Source: Actinomycetes bacterium (GTDB lineage Bacteria; Actinomycetota; Actinomycetes; Actinomycetales; Microbacteriaceae). Taken from it: a DNA stretch of 59,180 bases. The notes under the pieces were generated by a model. The model was not told the origin of the DNA. It did no database searches and saw nothing but the letters and a program-made list of their open reading frames with translations. Below are positions 1 through 8,080 of the stretch, piece by piece. The stretch is from assembly GCA_023450335.1 (NCBI GenBank), contig JAEXHA010000014.1:1-59180 (forward strand). Direction: 5' to 3'. The position numbers were made by a program, and so were the translations under genes. Positions within the stretch are counted from its first letter, which is position 1, and each line of letters begins with the position of its first letter.

Positions 1-1
1 G

Positions 2-1699
2 CCCGCCGCCGACGCGTCTGCGGCGGACGAGAAGCCCGCCGCCGCTGAGAAGCCCGCCCGCGCCCCGCGCGGCCGCCGTGCCGGCACCAAGACGGCCGAG
101 ACAGTCGACGACACCGCCGCCAAGGCCACCGCCGACGCGAGCGATGCAGCCGCCAAGGGCGACGATGCCAAGACCGACGCCGACGGCGCCGCCAAGACCG
201 ACACCGACGGCGCCGCCAAGGGCAGTGCCGACAAGGCCACCGAGTCGGACGCCGGCAAGGCGGCCGAGGGCGACAAGCCCGCCGACGCCGACAAGTCGGA
301 CGACAACGACGAGGGCTCGGGCCGCTCGCGCAGCCGCAGCCGCAACCGCAACCGCAACCGCAATGGTCAGAAGGACGGCCAGAAGGACGGCCAGAACGAC
401 GACAAGCAGTCCGACGACGGCGACAACGGCGGCAACCAGAACCGTAACCGGCAGCGCAACAAGCGACGCGGCCCCGGCGGCGACGAGTTCGAGCCCGAGA
501 TCGGCGAGGACGACGTCCTGATCCCGATCGCCGGCATCCTCGACGTCCTCGACAACTACGCGTTCGTGCGCACGACCGGCTACCTGCCCGGCACCAGCGA
601 TGTCTACGTCTCGCTGGGCCAGGTGAAGAAGTACAACCTGCGCAAGGGCGACGCGGTCGTCGGTGCGATCAAGCAGCCGCGCGAGGGCGAGCAGTCCAGC
701 CGTCAGAAGTACAACGCGCTCGTCAAGGTCGACTCGATCAACGGACTGTCGGTCGACGACGCCGCCGGCCGCGTCGAGTTCGGTGCGCTCACCCCGCTGT
801 ACCCCCAGGAGCGCCTGCGCCTGGAGACCGCGCCCGAGAAGCTGACCCAGCGCATCATCGATCTGGTCGCCCCGATCGGCAAGGGCCAGCGCGGCCTCAT
901 CGTTGCGCCGCCCAAGGCCGGCAAGACCATCGTGCTGCAGCAGATCGCCAACGCGATCGCGATCAACAACCCCGAGGTCCACCTCATGGTGGTGCTGGTC
1001 GACGAGCGGCCTGAAGAGGTCACCGACATGCAGCGCACCGTGAAGGGTGAGGTCATCGCCTCGACCTTCGACCGCCCGGCCGAGGACCACACGACCGTCG
1101 CTGAGCTCGCCATCGAGCGCGCCAAGCGGCTCGTCGAGCTCGGTCGCGACGTCGTCGTGCTGCTCGACTCGATCACGCGTCTGGGCCGCGCCTACAACAT
1201 CTCGGCACCCACCAGCGGCCGTGTGCTCACCGGTGGTGTCGACGCGTCGGCGCTGTACCCGCCCAAGCGGTTCTTCGGGGCCGCGCGCAACATCGAGAAC
1301 GGCGGATCGCTCACGATCCTGGCCACGGCGCTCGTGGAGACCGGGTCCAAGATGGACGAGGTCATCTTCGAGGAGTTCAAGGGCACCGGCAACAGCGAGC
1401 TGCGCCTGAACCGCCAGCTTGCCGACAAGCGCATCTTCCCGGCCGTCGACGTCAATGCGTCGTCCACCCGCCGCGAAGAGATGCTGCTGTCCAGCGACGA
1501 GGTCAAGATCACCTGGAAGCTGCGTCGCGCCCTCGCCGGTCTCGACCCGCAGCAGGCTCTCGAAGTGGTTCTGGGCAAGCTCAAGGAGACGCAGTCCAAC
1601 GTCGAGTTCCTCGTGCAGATGCAGAAGTCGATGCCCGCGCCCGCGCGTGACAGCCACGGCGGCGGCCACAGCCACGGGCACGAGAACAACATCCGCTGA
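2..1699 (+). CDS. rho: Transcription termination factor Rho (5'-truncated by window edge)
   Basis: Hexameric RNA-dependent ATPase that terminates untranslated transcripts. The frame is open from base 2 with no stop, so 565 residues are visible and the true start lies outside the window. The first ~160 visible residues are a low-complexity Ala/Lys/Asp region followed by an Arg/Asn/Asp/Gln-rich stretch with RNRNRN repeats, the insertion typical of actinobacterial Rho. The RNA-binding fold follows (PIAGILDVLDNYAFVRT), then the P-loop RGLIVAPPKAGKT near visible residue 300, Walker B VVLLDSITRLGRAYN, and the R-loop region. The C-terminus ends in a His/Gly tail (HGGGHSHGHENN), which could bind metal but is unproven. 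An ATG at 566 opens an internal frame, but the conserved RNA-binding sequence upstream of it shows it is not the start. prfA follows 11 bp later, as in many actinobacteria, although rpmE, often found between the two, is absent. Confidence 0.97.
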   Translation, partial: PAADASAADEKPAAAEKPARAPRGRRAGTKTAETVDDTAAKATADASDAAAKGDDAKTDADGAAKTDTDGAAKGSADKATESDAGKAAEGDKPADADKSDDNDEGSGRSRSRSRNRNRNRNGQKDGQKDGQNDDKQSDDGDNGGNQNRNRQRNKRRGPGGDEFEPEIGEDDVLIPIAGILDVLDNYAFVRTTGYLPGTSDVYVSLGQVKKYNLRKGDAVVGAIKQPREGEQSSRQKYNALVKVDSINGLSVDDAAGRVEFGALTPLYPQERLRLETAPEKLTQRIIDLVAPIGKGQRGLIVAPPKAGKTIVLQQIANAIAINNPEVHLMVVLVDERPEEVTDMQRTVKGEVIASTFDRPAEDHTTVAELAIERAKRLVELGRDVVVLLDSITRLGRAYNISAPTSGRVLTGGVDASALYPPKRFFGAARNIENGGSLTILATALVETGSKMDEVIFEEFKGTGNSELRLNRQLADKRIFPAVDVNASSTRREEMLLSSDEVKITWKLRRALAGLDPQQALEVVLGKLKETQSNVEFLVQMQKSMPAPARDSHGGGHSHGHENNIR

Positions 1700-1710
1700 G
1701 CGGAGCGACG

Positions 1711-2790
1711 GTGTTCGAGTCGGTCCAGGGGCTGATCGCGGAGCACAAGGCCGTGCAGGAGGAGCTCTCCGACCCGGCTGTGCACGCGGACGCCGCGCGC
1801 GCCAAGCGCGTGAACCGGCGCTATGCCGAGCTCTCGAAGATCGTCGCAGCCCACGAGGCGTGGACCGCGGCATCCGATGACCTCGACGCCGCGCGCGAGC
1901 TCGCGCGAGAGGACGAGGCGTTCGCCGCCGAGATCCCGTCACTCGAGGCGGGTCTGGCCGAGGCGCAGGAGAAGCTGCGGCGCCTGCTGATCCCGCGCGA
2001 CCCGGACGACGCCCGTGACGTGATCATGGAGATCAAGGCGGGGGAGGGCGGGGCCGAATCGGCTCTGTTCGCCGCCGACCTGCTGCGCATGTACCTGCAG
2101 TACGCGGCTTCGAAGGGCTGGAAGACCGAACTGCTCGAGCGCAACGAGAGTGACCTGGGCGGTTACAAGGACGTGCAGGTCGCGATCAAGGGCTCGTCGA
2201 GCGACCCGGCGCAGGGCGTGTGGGCGCACCTGAAGTACGAGGGCGGCGTGCACCGCGTGCAGCGCGTGCCGGCCACCGAGTCGCAGGGGCGCATCCACAC
2301 CTCGACCACCGGCGTGCTCGTCTTTCCGGAGGTGGATGAGCCCGAAGAGGTGCAGATCGATCAGAACGATCTGAAGATCGACGTCTACCGGTCATCCGGC
2401 CCCGGAGGTCAGTCGGTCAATACGACCGACTCGGCGGTGCGCATCACGCACGTGCCGACCGGCATCGTGGTGTCGATGCAGAACGAGAAGTCGCAGCTGC
2501 AGAACCGCGAGGCAGGCATGCGGGTGCTGCGTGCCCGGCTGCTGGCCAAGCAGCAGGAGGAGCGGGATGCCGCCGCATCCGACGCCCGCCGGTCGCAGAT
2601 CCGCGGCATGGACCGGTCGGAGCGGATCCGCACCTACAACTTCCCCGAGAACCGCATCGCCGATCACCGCACGGGGTACAAGGCGTACAACCTCGACCAG
2701 GTCATGGACGGCGCCCTCGAGCCGATCATCGAGTCGGCGATCGCCGCCGACGAAGAGGCCCGCTTGGCCGCCGTCGGCTCCGAGTCCTGA
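1711..2790 (+). CDS. prfA: Peptide chain release factor 1
   Basis: Reads UAA and UAG in the ribosomal A site and triggers peptidyl-tRNA hydrolysis. The 359-residue protein is of normal length. The stop-codon-reading tripeptide PAT lies at residues 187-189 (RVPATESQGRIHTS), which marks RF1 rather than RF2 (SPF). The catalytic GGQ is at 232-234 in SSGPGGQSVNTTDSA. The start is GTG at 1711 with a purine-rich GGAGCGACG just before it, 11 bp after rho. The glutamine of GGQ is the known substrate of PrmC, encoded at 5279. The last codons and stop lie inside a 28-bp tandem duplication. Confidence 0.97.
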   Translation: MFESVQGLIAEHKAVQEELSDPAVHADAARAKRVNRRYAELSKIVAAHEAWTAASDDLDAARELAREDEAFAAEIPSLEAGLAEAQEKLRRLLIPRDPDDARDVIMEIKAGEGGAESALFAADLLRMYLQYAASKGWKTELLERNESDLGGYKDVQVAIKGSSSDPAQGVWAHLKYEGGVHRVQRVPATESQGRIHTSTTGVLVFPEVDEPEEVQIDQNDLKIDVYRSSGPGGQSVNTTDSAVRITHVPTGIVVSMQNEKSQLQNREAGMRVLRARLLAKQQEERDAAASDARRSQIRGMDRSERIRTYNFPENRIADHRTGYKAYNLDQVMDGALEPIIESAIAADEEARLAAVGSES

Positions 2791-2823
2791 CCCGACCGCC
2801 GTTGGCTCCGAGTCCTGACCCGA
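2768..2823 (+). repeat. 28-bp tandem duplication across the prfA stop codon
   Basis: Two adjacent 28-bp units (2768-2795 and 2796-2823) differ at one base. Each carries the last codons of prfA and a TGA, so the duplication leaves the protein end intact and adds a relic copy of the C-terminus in the 3' untranslated region. Confidence 0.9.
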
Positions 2824-2951
2824 GAGGATGCCGGAGTCCGACCGGCGTGGATCCTGGCGACCCGACCGGGGCGGGCCCCTCGGCCGATCACGGCGGTGAC
2901 GGCGGAAATGTCCTACGCGACGAACGGGTGGTTCGGCGATAGCGTCAACGC

Positions 2952-3350
2952 ATGATCACGTTCTTGATCCGTGCCGCCGTCTTCGTCGTCTCGGCCGCGC
3001 TCGGGCTCATCGTCGCCGATCTGATCCTCGACGGGTTCCACATCGACTGGGGCGACTGGTGGGGGGTCGTCGTGGCCGTGCTGATCTTCGCGGTCATCCA
3101 GAGCGTGCTCGCTCCGTGGGTCTTCAGAGTCACCAAGCGGCACGCCCCGGCCATGCTCGGCGGCATCGGGATCATCTCGACCTTCGTCGCGATCGTGATC
3201 GTGGTGCTGATTCCCGGCGCAGGGCTGGGTATCTCGACCGTGCCGGCCTGGATACTCGCCCCGGTGATCGTGTGGCTCGTGACCGCCATCGCGACGTGGC
3301 TGCTGCCGCTGCTGCTGCTCAAGAAGAAGGTCGCCGCCCGCCGCGAGTGA
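2952..3350 (+). CDS. Small four-helix membrane protein, phage-holin-family-like
   Basis: 132-residue, almost wholly hydrophobic protein with about four membrane segments (near residues 3-25, 37-58, 66-90 and 98-122) and a short basic tail (LKKKVAARRE). Size, four-helix layout and short loops resemble the four-TM holin-superfamily proteins (YvlD-like) that are common on actinobacterial chromosomes. Despite the family name these are usually chromosomal and of unknown function, and no lysin or phage gene is nearby. The ATG at 2952 follows AGCGTCAACGC without a clear Shine-Dalgarno. It stands alone between prfA and the convergent cysE. Confidence 0.6.
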   Translation: MITFLIRAAVFVVSAALGLIVADLILDGFHIDWGDWWGVVVAVLIFAVIQSVLAPWVFRVTKRHAPAMLGGIGIISTFVAIVIVVLIPGAGLGISTVPAWILAPVIVWLVTAIATWLLPLLLLKKKVAARRE

Positions 3351-3403
3351 CCTCGATGCGCGTCGCCGTCCTGCCCGCGCACGTTGCCGGCCCGCCCACG
3401 TCT

Positions 3404-3450
3404 GTACGAGCCGCCTGGCTGCGGACCGTACACCGCTGGGCGGCTCGTAC
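3404..3450. repeat. 12-bp perfect inverted repeat in the intergenic region
   Basis: GTACGAGCCGCC (3404-3415) is followed 23 nt later by its exact reverse complement GGCGGCTCGTAC (3439-3450). A partial further copy (GGCGGCTCGCG) lies just downstream at 3458-3468. It sits between two convergent genes and could form a cruciform or a long-loop terminator. No T-run follows on either strand. Confidence 0.7.
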
Positions 3451-3462
3451 GCACGTAGGCGG

Positions 3463-3528
3463 CTCGCGTGAACAACGTGAAGAGCTCGCGTGAAGAACGT
3501 GAAGAACTCGCGTGAAGAACGTGAAGAA
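3463..3528. repeat. Three tandem 22-bp repeats
   Basis: Units at 3463-3484, 3485-3506 and 3507-3528, consensus CTCGCGTGAAGAACGTGAAGAA. Units 2 and 3 are identical and unit 1 differs at two positions. Each unit itself contains two CGTGAA-type half units. The array lies just downstream (in transcription) of cysE, with no coding potential that I can support. Confidence 0.85.
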
Positions 3529-3541
3529 AGCGGGGACCGGG

Positions 3542-4123
3542 TCAGATGTAGTACTCGGGCGTGGTCAGCAGAGCGCGCGTGTCGTGACCCTCGGTGCGGC
3601 GGCGGGGCTTGGCGGGAACGCCCACGAGCACCGAGTCCGGCGGCGCGTCGTGCGTCACCACGGCGTTGGCGCCGACGACCGAGCCGGCACCGATGGTGAT
3701 CGGCCCGAGGATCTTCGCGCCCGCGCCCACTGCGACACCGTCGCCGAGGGTGGGGTGCCTCTTGCCGCCGTCGCGGGTGCGACCGCCGAGGGTGACCCCG
3801 TGGTAGAGCATGACGTCGTCGCCGACCTCGGCGGTCTCGCCGATGACGACCCCCATGCCATGGTCGATGAAGAACCGTCGGCCGATCATCGCACCCGGAT
3901 GGATCTCGATGCCGGTCACCCAGCGGGTCAGCTGCGACAGCGCCCGCGCCGGGAAGCGGATGCCGCGACCCCACAGCGCGTGGGCGAGGCGGTACGACCA
4001 GATCGCGTGCAGCCCGGAGTAGAGCACCGCGATCTCCACGCCGCTGCGGGCGGCGGGGTCGCGCAGCTTCGCCGCTGCGACATCTTCGCGGATGCGGGCC
4101 AGGGGGCCGAGTCGGGTCATCAT
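3542..4123 (-). CDS. cysE: Serine O-acetyltransferase
   Basis: Acetylates L-serine with acetyl-CoA to O-acetylserine, the substrate of the CysK encoded just upstream. The 193-residue protein is the short (EpsC-like) form. Its N-terminal helical part is followed from about residue 90 by the left-handed beta-helix of hexapeptide repeats, with the catalytic His regions IDHGMGVVIGET and YHGVTLGGRT and the C-terminal VGVPAKPRR. Two ATGs are adjacent (4123 and 4120). GAGGAG stands slightly too close to the first and better spaced from the second, so the start may be 4120. It follows cysK by 61-74 bp on the same strand, giving a cysK-cysE cysteine synthesis unit inserted between prfA and prmC. Confidence 0.93.
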   Translation of the reverse strand: MMTRLGPLARIREDVAAAKLRDPAARSGVEIAVLYSGLHAIWSYRLAHALWGRGIRFPARALSQLTRWVTGIEIHPGAMIGRRFFIDHGMGVVIGETAEVGDDVMLYHGVTLGGRTRDGGKRHPTLGDGVAVGAGAKILGPITIGAGSVVGANAVVTHDAPPDSVLVGVPAKPRRRTEGHDTRALLTTPEYYI

Positions 4124-4141
4124 GCTCCTCGAAACCAGCGT

Positions 4142-4174
4142 ACCGGGCGGCCCGCTGACGCAGCGCCGCCCGGT
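4142..4174. other. Hairpin between cysK and cysE
   Basis: ACCGGGCGGC (4142-4151) and GCCGCCCGGT (4165-4174) form a perfect 10-bp stem with a 13-nt loop. It lies within the presumed cysK-cysE transcript and has no T-run. It may stabilise the cysK message or attenuate cysE. Confidence 0.6.
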
Positions 4175-4196
4175 GAGGGGTCTGAACCGGTGCGGG

Positions 4197-5135
4197 TCAG
4201 TCCTCGCGCAGGTCTTCGAACAGCGCGGTCGACAGGTACCGCTCGCCGGTGTCGGGCAGGATCACGACGATGTTCTTGCCTTCGTTCTCCGGGCGTGCGG
4301 CCACCTGCAGGGCCGCCCACACCGCGGCGCCCGCCGAGATGCCCGCGAGGATGCCCTCCTTGGCGGCCAGGCCCCGCGACGTCTCGATCGCGTCGTCGAA
4401 CTCGACGGTGACGACCTCGTCGTAGACGGTGGTGTCGAGGATCGGCGGCACGAAGTTCGGTCCGATGCCCTGGATCTTCGCGGGCCCGGTCGTGCCCTGC
4501 GACAGCAGCGGCGAGGCGCTCGGCTCGACAGCCACGACCTTCAGGTCGGACTTGCGCTCCTTGAGCAGGTTTCCGGCGCCGGTGATGGTGCCACCGGTGC
4601 CGATGCCGGCCACGAACACGTCGACGGCGCCGTCCGTGTCGCGCCAGATCTCCTCGCCGGTGGTCTTGCGGTGGATGGCGGCATTGGCCGCGTTCTCGAA
4701 CTGGCTGGCGAGGATGGCGCCGGGGGTCGCCGCGACGAGCTCCTGCGCCTTCGCGACGGCACCCTTCATGCCGCCGGCCGGATCGGTCAATACGATCTCA
4801 GCACCGAACCGCTTCAACAGCTGGCGTCGCTCGATCGACATCGACGACGGCATCGTCAGGATGACCTTGTAGCCGCGTGCGGCGCCGACCAGCGCCAGAG
4901 CGATGCCGGTGTTGCCGCTGGTGCCTTCGATGATGGTGCCGCCGGCGCTCAGCGCCCCCGCCTCCTCGGCCGCGTCGACGATCGCGACGCCGATGCGGTC
5001 CTTCACGCTCGAACCGGGGTTGAAGTACTCGAGCTTCGCGATCACCGTTCCCGGCAGACCCTCGGAGAGCCGGTTGAGGCGGACCAGGGGAGTGTTGCCG
5101 AACGTGCTCGTGATGTCGGAGTGGATGCCGGTCAT
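4197..5135 (-). CDS. cysK: Cysteine synthase (O-acetylserine sulfhydrylase)
   Basis: PLP enzyme that makes cysteine from O-acetylserine and sulfide. The 312-residue protein starts MTGIHSDITSTFGNTPLVRL. The PLP lysine is K45 in NPGSSVKDRIG, followed by the substrate loop EGTSGNTGIALA and the phosphate-binding GTGGTITG. I chose the ATG at 5135, preceded by GAAAGG, over an open frame to 5258 because homologous sequence begins only there. cysE follows on the same strand. The upstream region, shared with divergent prmC, holds a strong dyad at 5243-5259 that could control it. Confidence 0.95.
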   Translation of the reverse strand: MTGIHSDITSTFGNTPLVRLNRLSEGLPGTVIAKLEYFNPGSSVKDRIGVAIVDAAEEAGALSAGGTIIEGTSGNTGIALALVGAARGYKVILTMPSSMSIERRQLLKRFGAEIVLTDPAGGMKGAVAKAQELVAATPGAILASQFENAANAAIHRKTTGEEIWRDTDGAVDVFVAGIGTGGTITGAGNLLKERKSDLKVVAVEPSASPLLSQGTTGPAKIQGIGPNFVPPILDTTVYDEVVTVEFDDAIETSRGLAAKEGILAGISAGAAVWAALQVAARPENEGKNIVVILPDTGERYLSTALFEDLRED

Positions 5136-5242
5136 GGGCGGGCCTTTCGTACTGATCGGGTCTGCACGAGCGGCACGGGCCTGCTCGAGCGAGGCTGAGC
5201 TGATCGCCCCAGCGTACGCGCGCTCCCGGGCACACCGGCGAA

Positions 5243-5267
5243 TGTGACGTTTCGTCACAGCTAGGCT
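5243..5267. promoter_or_regulatory. Dyad TGTGACG-N3-CGTCACA and -10 box between cysK and prmC
   Basis: TGTGACG (5243-5249), TTT, CGTCACA (5253-5259) is a perfect 17-bp dyad. Its outer bases match the CRP/GlxR half sites TGTGA and TCACA, but with a spacing of 7 rather than 6. TAGGCT at 5262-5267 is a good TANNNT -10 for prmC, 11 nt before its ATG. The dyad would sit in the prmC -35/-10 spacer, and 108 bp or more upstream of the cysK start. Confidence 0.55.
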
Positions 5268-5278
5268 GGTGCGCGCTC

Positions 5279-6166
5279 ATGACATCCCTCGCCGACTCGA
5301 ACGCTCCGCAGCCGCTCGCCGCGCTCCTGCGTGAGGCGACTGCCACGCTGACCGCGGCCGGGGTGCCGTCGCCCGACACCGACGCCGAGCTGCTCATCGC
5401 GCACGCGTTGGGGATGGGCCGGGGACAGCTCGCCGCCGCCGCTGTGCGCGGTGACAGAGCAGGGGATGCCGAGATGCGGCAGGTCCGGGAACTGGTCACC
5501 CGCCGCGCGGCGCGTGAACCGCTGCAGCACATCACCGGCCGCGCCGCCTTCCGCCATCTCGACCTGCGGGTCGGGCCGGGCGTGTTCGTGCCACGCCCGG
5601 AGACCGAGACGGTGGCGCAGCTGGCCATCGACGCGCTGCGAGCTGTCGGCACGCCTTCGCCGATCGCGGTCGACCTCGGCACCGGCTCGGGCGCGATCGC
5701 CCTCGCGATGGCCACCGAGGTGCCGCACGCGCGCGTGTTCGCCGCGGAGAACTCGGTCGACGCGTTCGTGTGGGCCAAGGAGAACTTCGCCGAAGTGGAT
5801 GCCGGCAACACGCGCCTGGCCTTCATCGATCTCGCCGACGCGTTCGCCGAGCTCGACGGGACGGTGTCGGTTGTGGCATCCAACCCGCCCTACGTGCCGG
5901 ACGACGCGATCCCGCGCGATCCTGAGGTGCGCCACTGGGATCCGCCCGCCGCGCTGTACGGCGGAGCCGACGGGCTCGACGTCGTGCGGACGCTCTCGCA
6001 CGTCGCACGGCGTTTGCTGCATCCCGGAGGCACGCTCGTCATCGAGCACGGCGAGTGGCAGGGCGCGCAGATCCGCGAACTGCTGACCGCCGACGGCTGG
6101 CGCGCGACGGCGACCCACCCCGACCTCACGCTGCGCGACCGCGCCACGACAGCGATCCGCCCCTGA
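5279..6166 (+). CDS. prmC: Peptide chain release factor N5-glutamine methyltransferase
   Basis: Methylates the glutamine of the GGQ motif in RF1/RF2 using S-adenosylmethionine. 295 residues. N-terminal helical RF-binding domain (VPSPDTDAELLIAHAL), then the SAM-binding Rossmann domain with motif I VDLGTGSGAIALAMA and the catalytic NPPY at residues 202-205 (SNPPYVPDDAIP). The ATG at 5279 lies 11 nt after a TAGGCT -10 box, so the mRNA has at most a very short leader. In many actinobacteria prmC directly follows prfA; here three genes intervene. Confidence 0.95.
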   Translation: MTSLADSNAPQPLAALLREATATLTAAGVPSPDTDAELLIAHALGMGRGQLAAAAVRGDRAGDAEMRQVRELVTRRAAREPLQHITGRAAFRHLDLRVGPGVFVPRPETETVAQLAIDALRAVGTPSPIAVDLGTGSGAIALAMATEVPHARVFAAENSVDAFVWAKENFAEVDAGNTRLAFIDLADAFAELDGTVSVVASNPPYVPDDAIPRDPEVRHWDPPAALYGGADGLDVVRTLSHVARRLLHPGGTLVIEHGEWQGAQIRELLTADGWRATATHPDLTLRDRATTAIRP

Positions 6167-6227
6167 CCTCACCACGCGCAGCGGCCGGGGCGGTCTCGAC
6201 AGCGCGCAACCGTAGAATGTTGCGGAT

Positions 6228-6914
6228 ATGACTCCCGTCTTCGACTGCCGTGATGCCGGCCAGCTGCTCCCTGCGATGCGGGCTGCACGCCAGGCCATCG
6301 GCCGCGGCGAGCTCGTCGTCGTCCCCACCGATACCGTCTACGGCGTCGCCGCCGACGCGTTCAACGCGAGCGCGGTCACGCGGCTGCTCGCGGCGAAGGG
6401 ACGCGGCCGCCAGTCGCCGCCCCCGGTGCTCGTCGCCGGCGTCGCGACCATGCGCGCGCTGGTGGCCGAGGTGCCCGGCCCGGTCGAAGAGCTGATCGAG
6501 GCGTTCTGGCCCGGAGGCCTCACGATCGTGCTGCCCGCGCAGCCGTCGCTGTCGTGGGACCTCGGCGACACTGCCGGCACGGTCGCGGTGCGGATGCCGG
6601 CCGAGCGCATCGCGTTGGAGCTGCTGGAAGAGTGCGGGCCGCTGGCCGTGTCGAGCGCCAACCTCACCGGCAGGCCCGCGGCCACCGCCGTGTACGAAGC
6701 AGTCGACATGCTCCGTGACAGCGTCGCGGTGTACCTCGACGGGGGACCGGTCAGCACCGGCGTGGCCTCGACCATCATCGACGCGACCGGCCTGGTCGGC
6801 GACACCCCGCGCGAGGTGCGGGTGCTGCGCGAAGGCGCGGTCGATCGTGCCGCGCTGCGCGGGGTACTCGGCGACCTGCTGGAGGCGGATCCCGACCCCG
6901 GCGGCGACACGTGA
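6228..6914 (+). CDS. tsaC: L-threonylcarbamoyladenylate synthase (Sua5/YrdC/TsaC family)
   Basis: Makes threonylcarbamoyl-AMP from threonine, bicarbonate and ATP for the t6A37 modification of ANN-decoding tRNAs. The 228-residue protein has the YrdC fold signatures: GELVVVPTDTVYGVAADAF near the N-terminus, the PPPVLVAG strand, a FWPGGLTIVLPA motif and the GPLAVSSANLTG loop. It is the short form without the full Sua5 C-terminal domain. The ATG is 9 nt after a TAGAAT -10 box (6213-6218). The next gene overlaps its stop by 4 bp (GTGA), so the two are translationally coupled. Confidence 0.93.
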   Translation: MTPVFDCRDAGQLLPAMRAARQAIGRGELVVVPTDTVYGVAADAFNASAVTRLLAAKGRGRQSPPPVLVAGVATMRALVAEVPGPVEELIEAFWPGGLTIVLPAQPSLSWDLGDTAGTVAVRMPAERIALELLEECGPLAVSSANLTGRPAATAVYEAVDMLRDSVAVYLDGGPVSTGVASTIIDATGLVGDTPREVRVLREGAVDRAALRGVLGDLLEADPDPGGDT

Positions 6915-8080
6915 AGCACTACATCTTCACGGTCATCCTGACCGGAGCGTTCACCCTCGCCTTCACGTGGATCGTGTGGCGCGTGAGCATGCGCTACAAG
7001 CTGTACCCCGGCATCCGCGAGCGTGACGTGCACAAGACCCCCAAGCCGCGCTTGGGCGGGGTCGGCATGTTCCTCGGGTTCACCGGCATGTTCCTGGTGT
7101 CGTCGCAAGTGCCGTACTTCGACATCATCTGGCAGAAGCCACAGGTGATGTGGGCGATCTACGCGGCGACGGCGCTCATCGTCGTGATCGGCGTCGCCGA
7201 CGACCTGTGGGATCTGGACTGGCTGATCAAGCTGGGCGTGCAGTTCCTCGCCGCCGGCATCGTGGTGGGCTTCGGCGGCGTGCAGCTGTTCGTGATCCCG
7301 CTGGGCAGCCAGGTGCTGCTGTCGAGCTGGCAGAGCTTCATGCTCTCGGTGTTCGCCATCGTGATCGTCATGAACGCCGTCAACTTCATCGATGGCCTCG
7401 ACGGGCTCGTCGCCGGTGTCGCTCTCATCGCCAACGGCATCTTCTTCGTCTACACCTACCTCGTCGCGCGGGACACCGGCATCGACAGCTACTCCAGCCG
7501 CGCGTCGTTCATCGCGATCGTGCTGGTGGGCGTGTGCATCGGCTTCCTCCCGCTGAACTGGAACCCGGCACGGCTGTTCATGGGCGATTCGGGCGCGCTG
7601 ATGCTGGGGTTGCTCATGGCCGTCTCGGCGATCGGATTCACCGGACAGCTCGACCCCGGCCTTCTGGGAGACAACGATGTGTTCGGCCGCTCGCAGCTGC
7701 TGGGTGCCTTCATCCCGATTCTGCTGCCGTTGGTGGTGGTGCTGCTCCCGCTGATGGACTTCGGCATGGCCGTCGTACGGCGCATGTCGCGGGGCAAGTC
7801 GCCTTTCAGCCCCGACCGCAAGCACCTGCACCATCGCATGCTCGACATGGGGCACTCCGATCGGGCGGCTGTGGTCATCTTCTACGCGTGGACGACGGTC
7901 GTGAGCCTGGCCGTACTGTTGATGTACATCGGCACGACCGCCGACTGGCAGTGGGGGTACTGGCCGGGGGTCGCGTACCTCGTCGTCGGTGTTCTCGCCT
8001 GCCTCGTGGTGACCCTCACTCCTTCGCGGCCCGTGCCGGCCGTGGCATCCACACCTATCGAACAGGAACAGCCCTCATGA
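6911..8080 (+). CDS. Undecaprenyl-phosphate sugar-1-phosphate transferase (WecA/TagO/MraY family)
   Basis: Membrane enzyme that loads a sugar-1-phosphate (GlcNAc in WecA/TagO) onto undecaprenyl phosphate and so starts cell-wall glycopolymer synthesis. 389 residues with about eleven membrane helices. Signature loops: the Asp pair in GVADDLWDLDW, NAVNFIDGLDGLVAG, LFMGDSGALMLG and the basic loop PDRKHLHHRMLDMGHS, which identifies the WecA/TagO/Rfe branch rather than MraY. Starts with GTG overlapping tsaC and ends overlapping the next gene (ATGA). Position just before the atp operon matches rfe in mycobacteria. The exact sugar substrate cannot be read from sequence. Confidence 0.9.
   Translation: MKHYIFTVILTGAFTLAFTWIVWRVSMRYKLYPGIRERDVHKTPKPRLGGVGMFLGFTGMFLVSSQVPYFDIIWQKPQVMWAIYAATALIVVIGVADDLWDLDWLIKLGVQFLAAGIVVGFGGVQLFVIPLGSQVLLSSWQSFMLSVFAIVIVMNAVNFIDGLDGLVAGVALIANGIFFVYTYLVARDTGIDSYSSRASFIAIVLVGVCIGFLPLNWNPARLFMGDSGALMLGLLMAVSAIGFTGQLDPGLLGDNDVFGRSQLLGAFIPILLPLVVVLLPLMDFGMAVVRRMSRGKSPFSPDRKHLHHRMLDMGHSDRAAVVIFYAWTTVVSLAVLLMYIGTTADWQWGYWPGVAYLVVGVLACLVVTLTPSRPVPAVASTPIEQEQPS

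Noticed and set aside
2952..3350. Prophage remnant because of the holin-like protein
   Set aside because: No lysin, integrase, capsid or attachment site nearby; four-helix holin-family proteins are common on actinobacterial chromosomes.
3463..3528. CRISPR array
   Set aside because: Repeat units are directly adjacent with no unique spacers.
5243..5259. Calling the cysK/prmC dyad a GlxR (CRP-type) site
   Set aside because: Half sites match but the spacing is 7 instead of 6, so a firm assignment is not justified.
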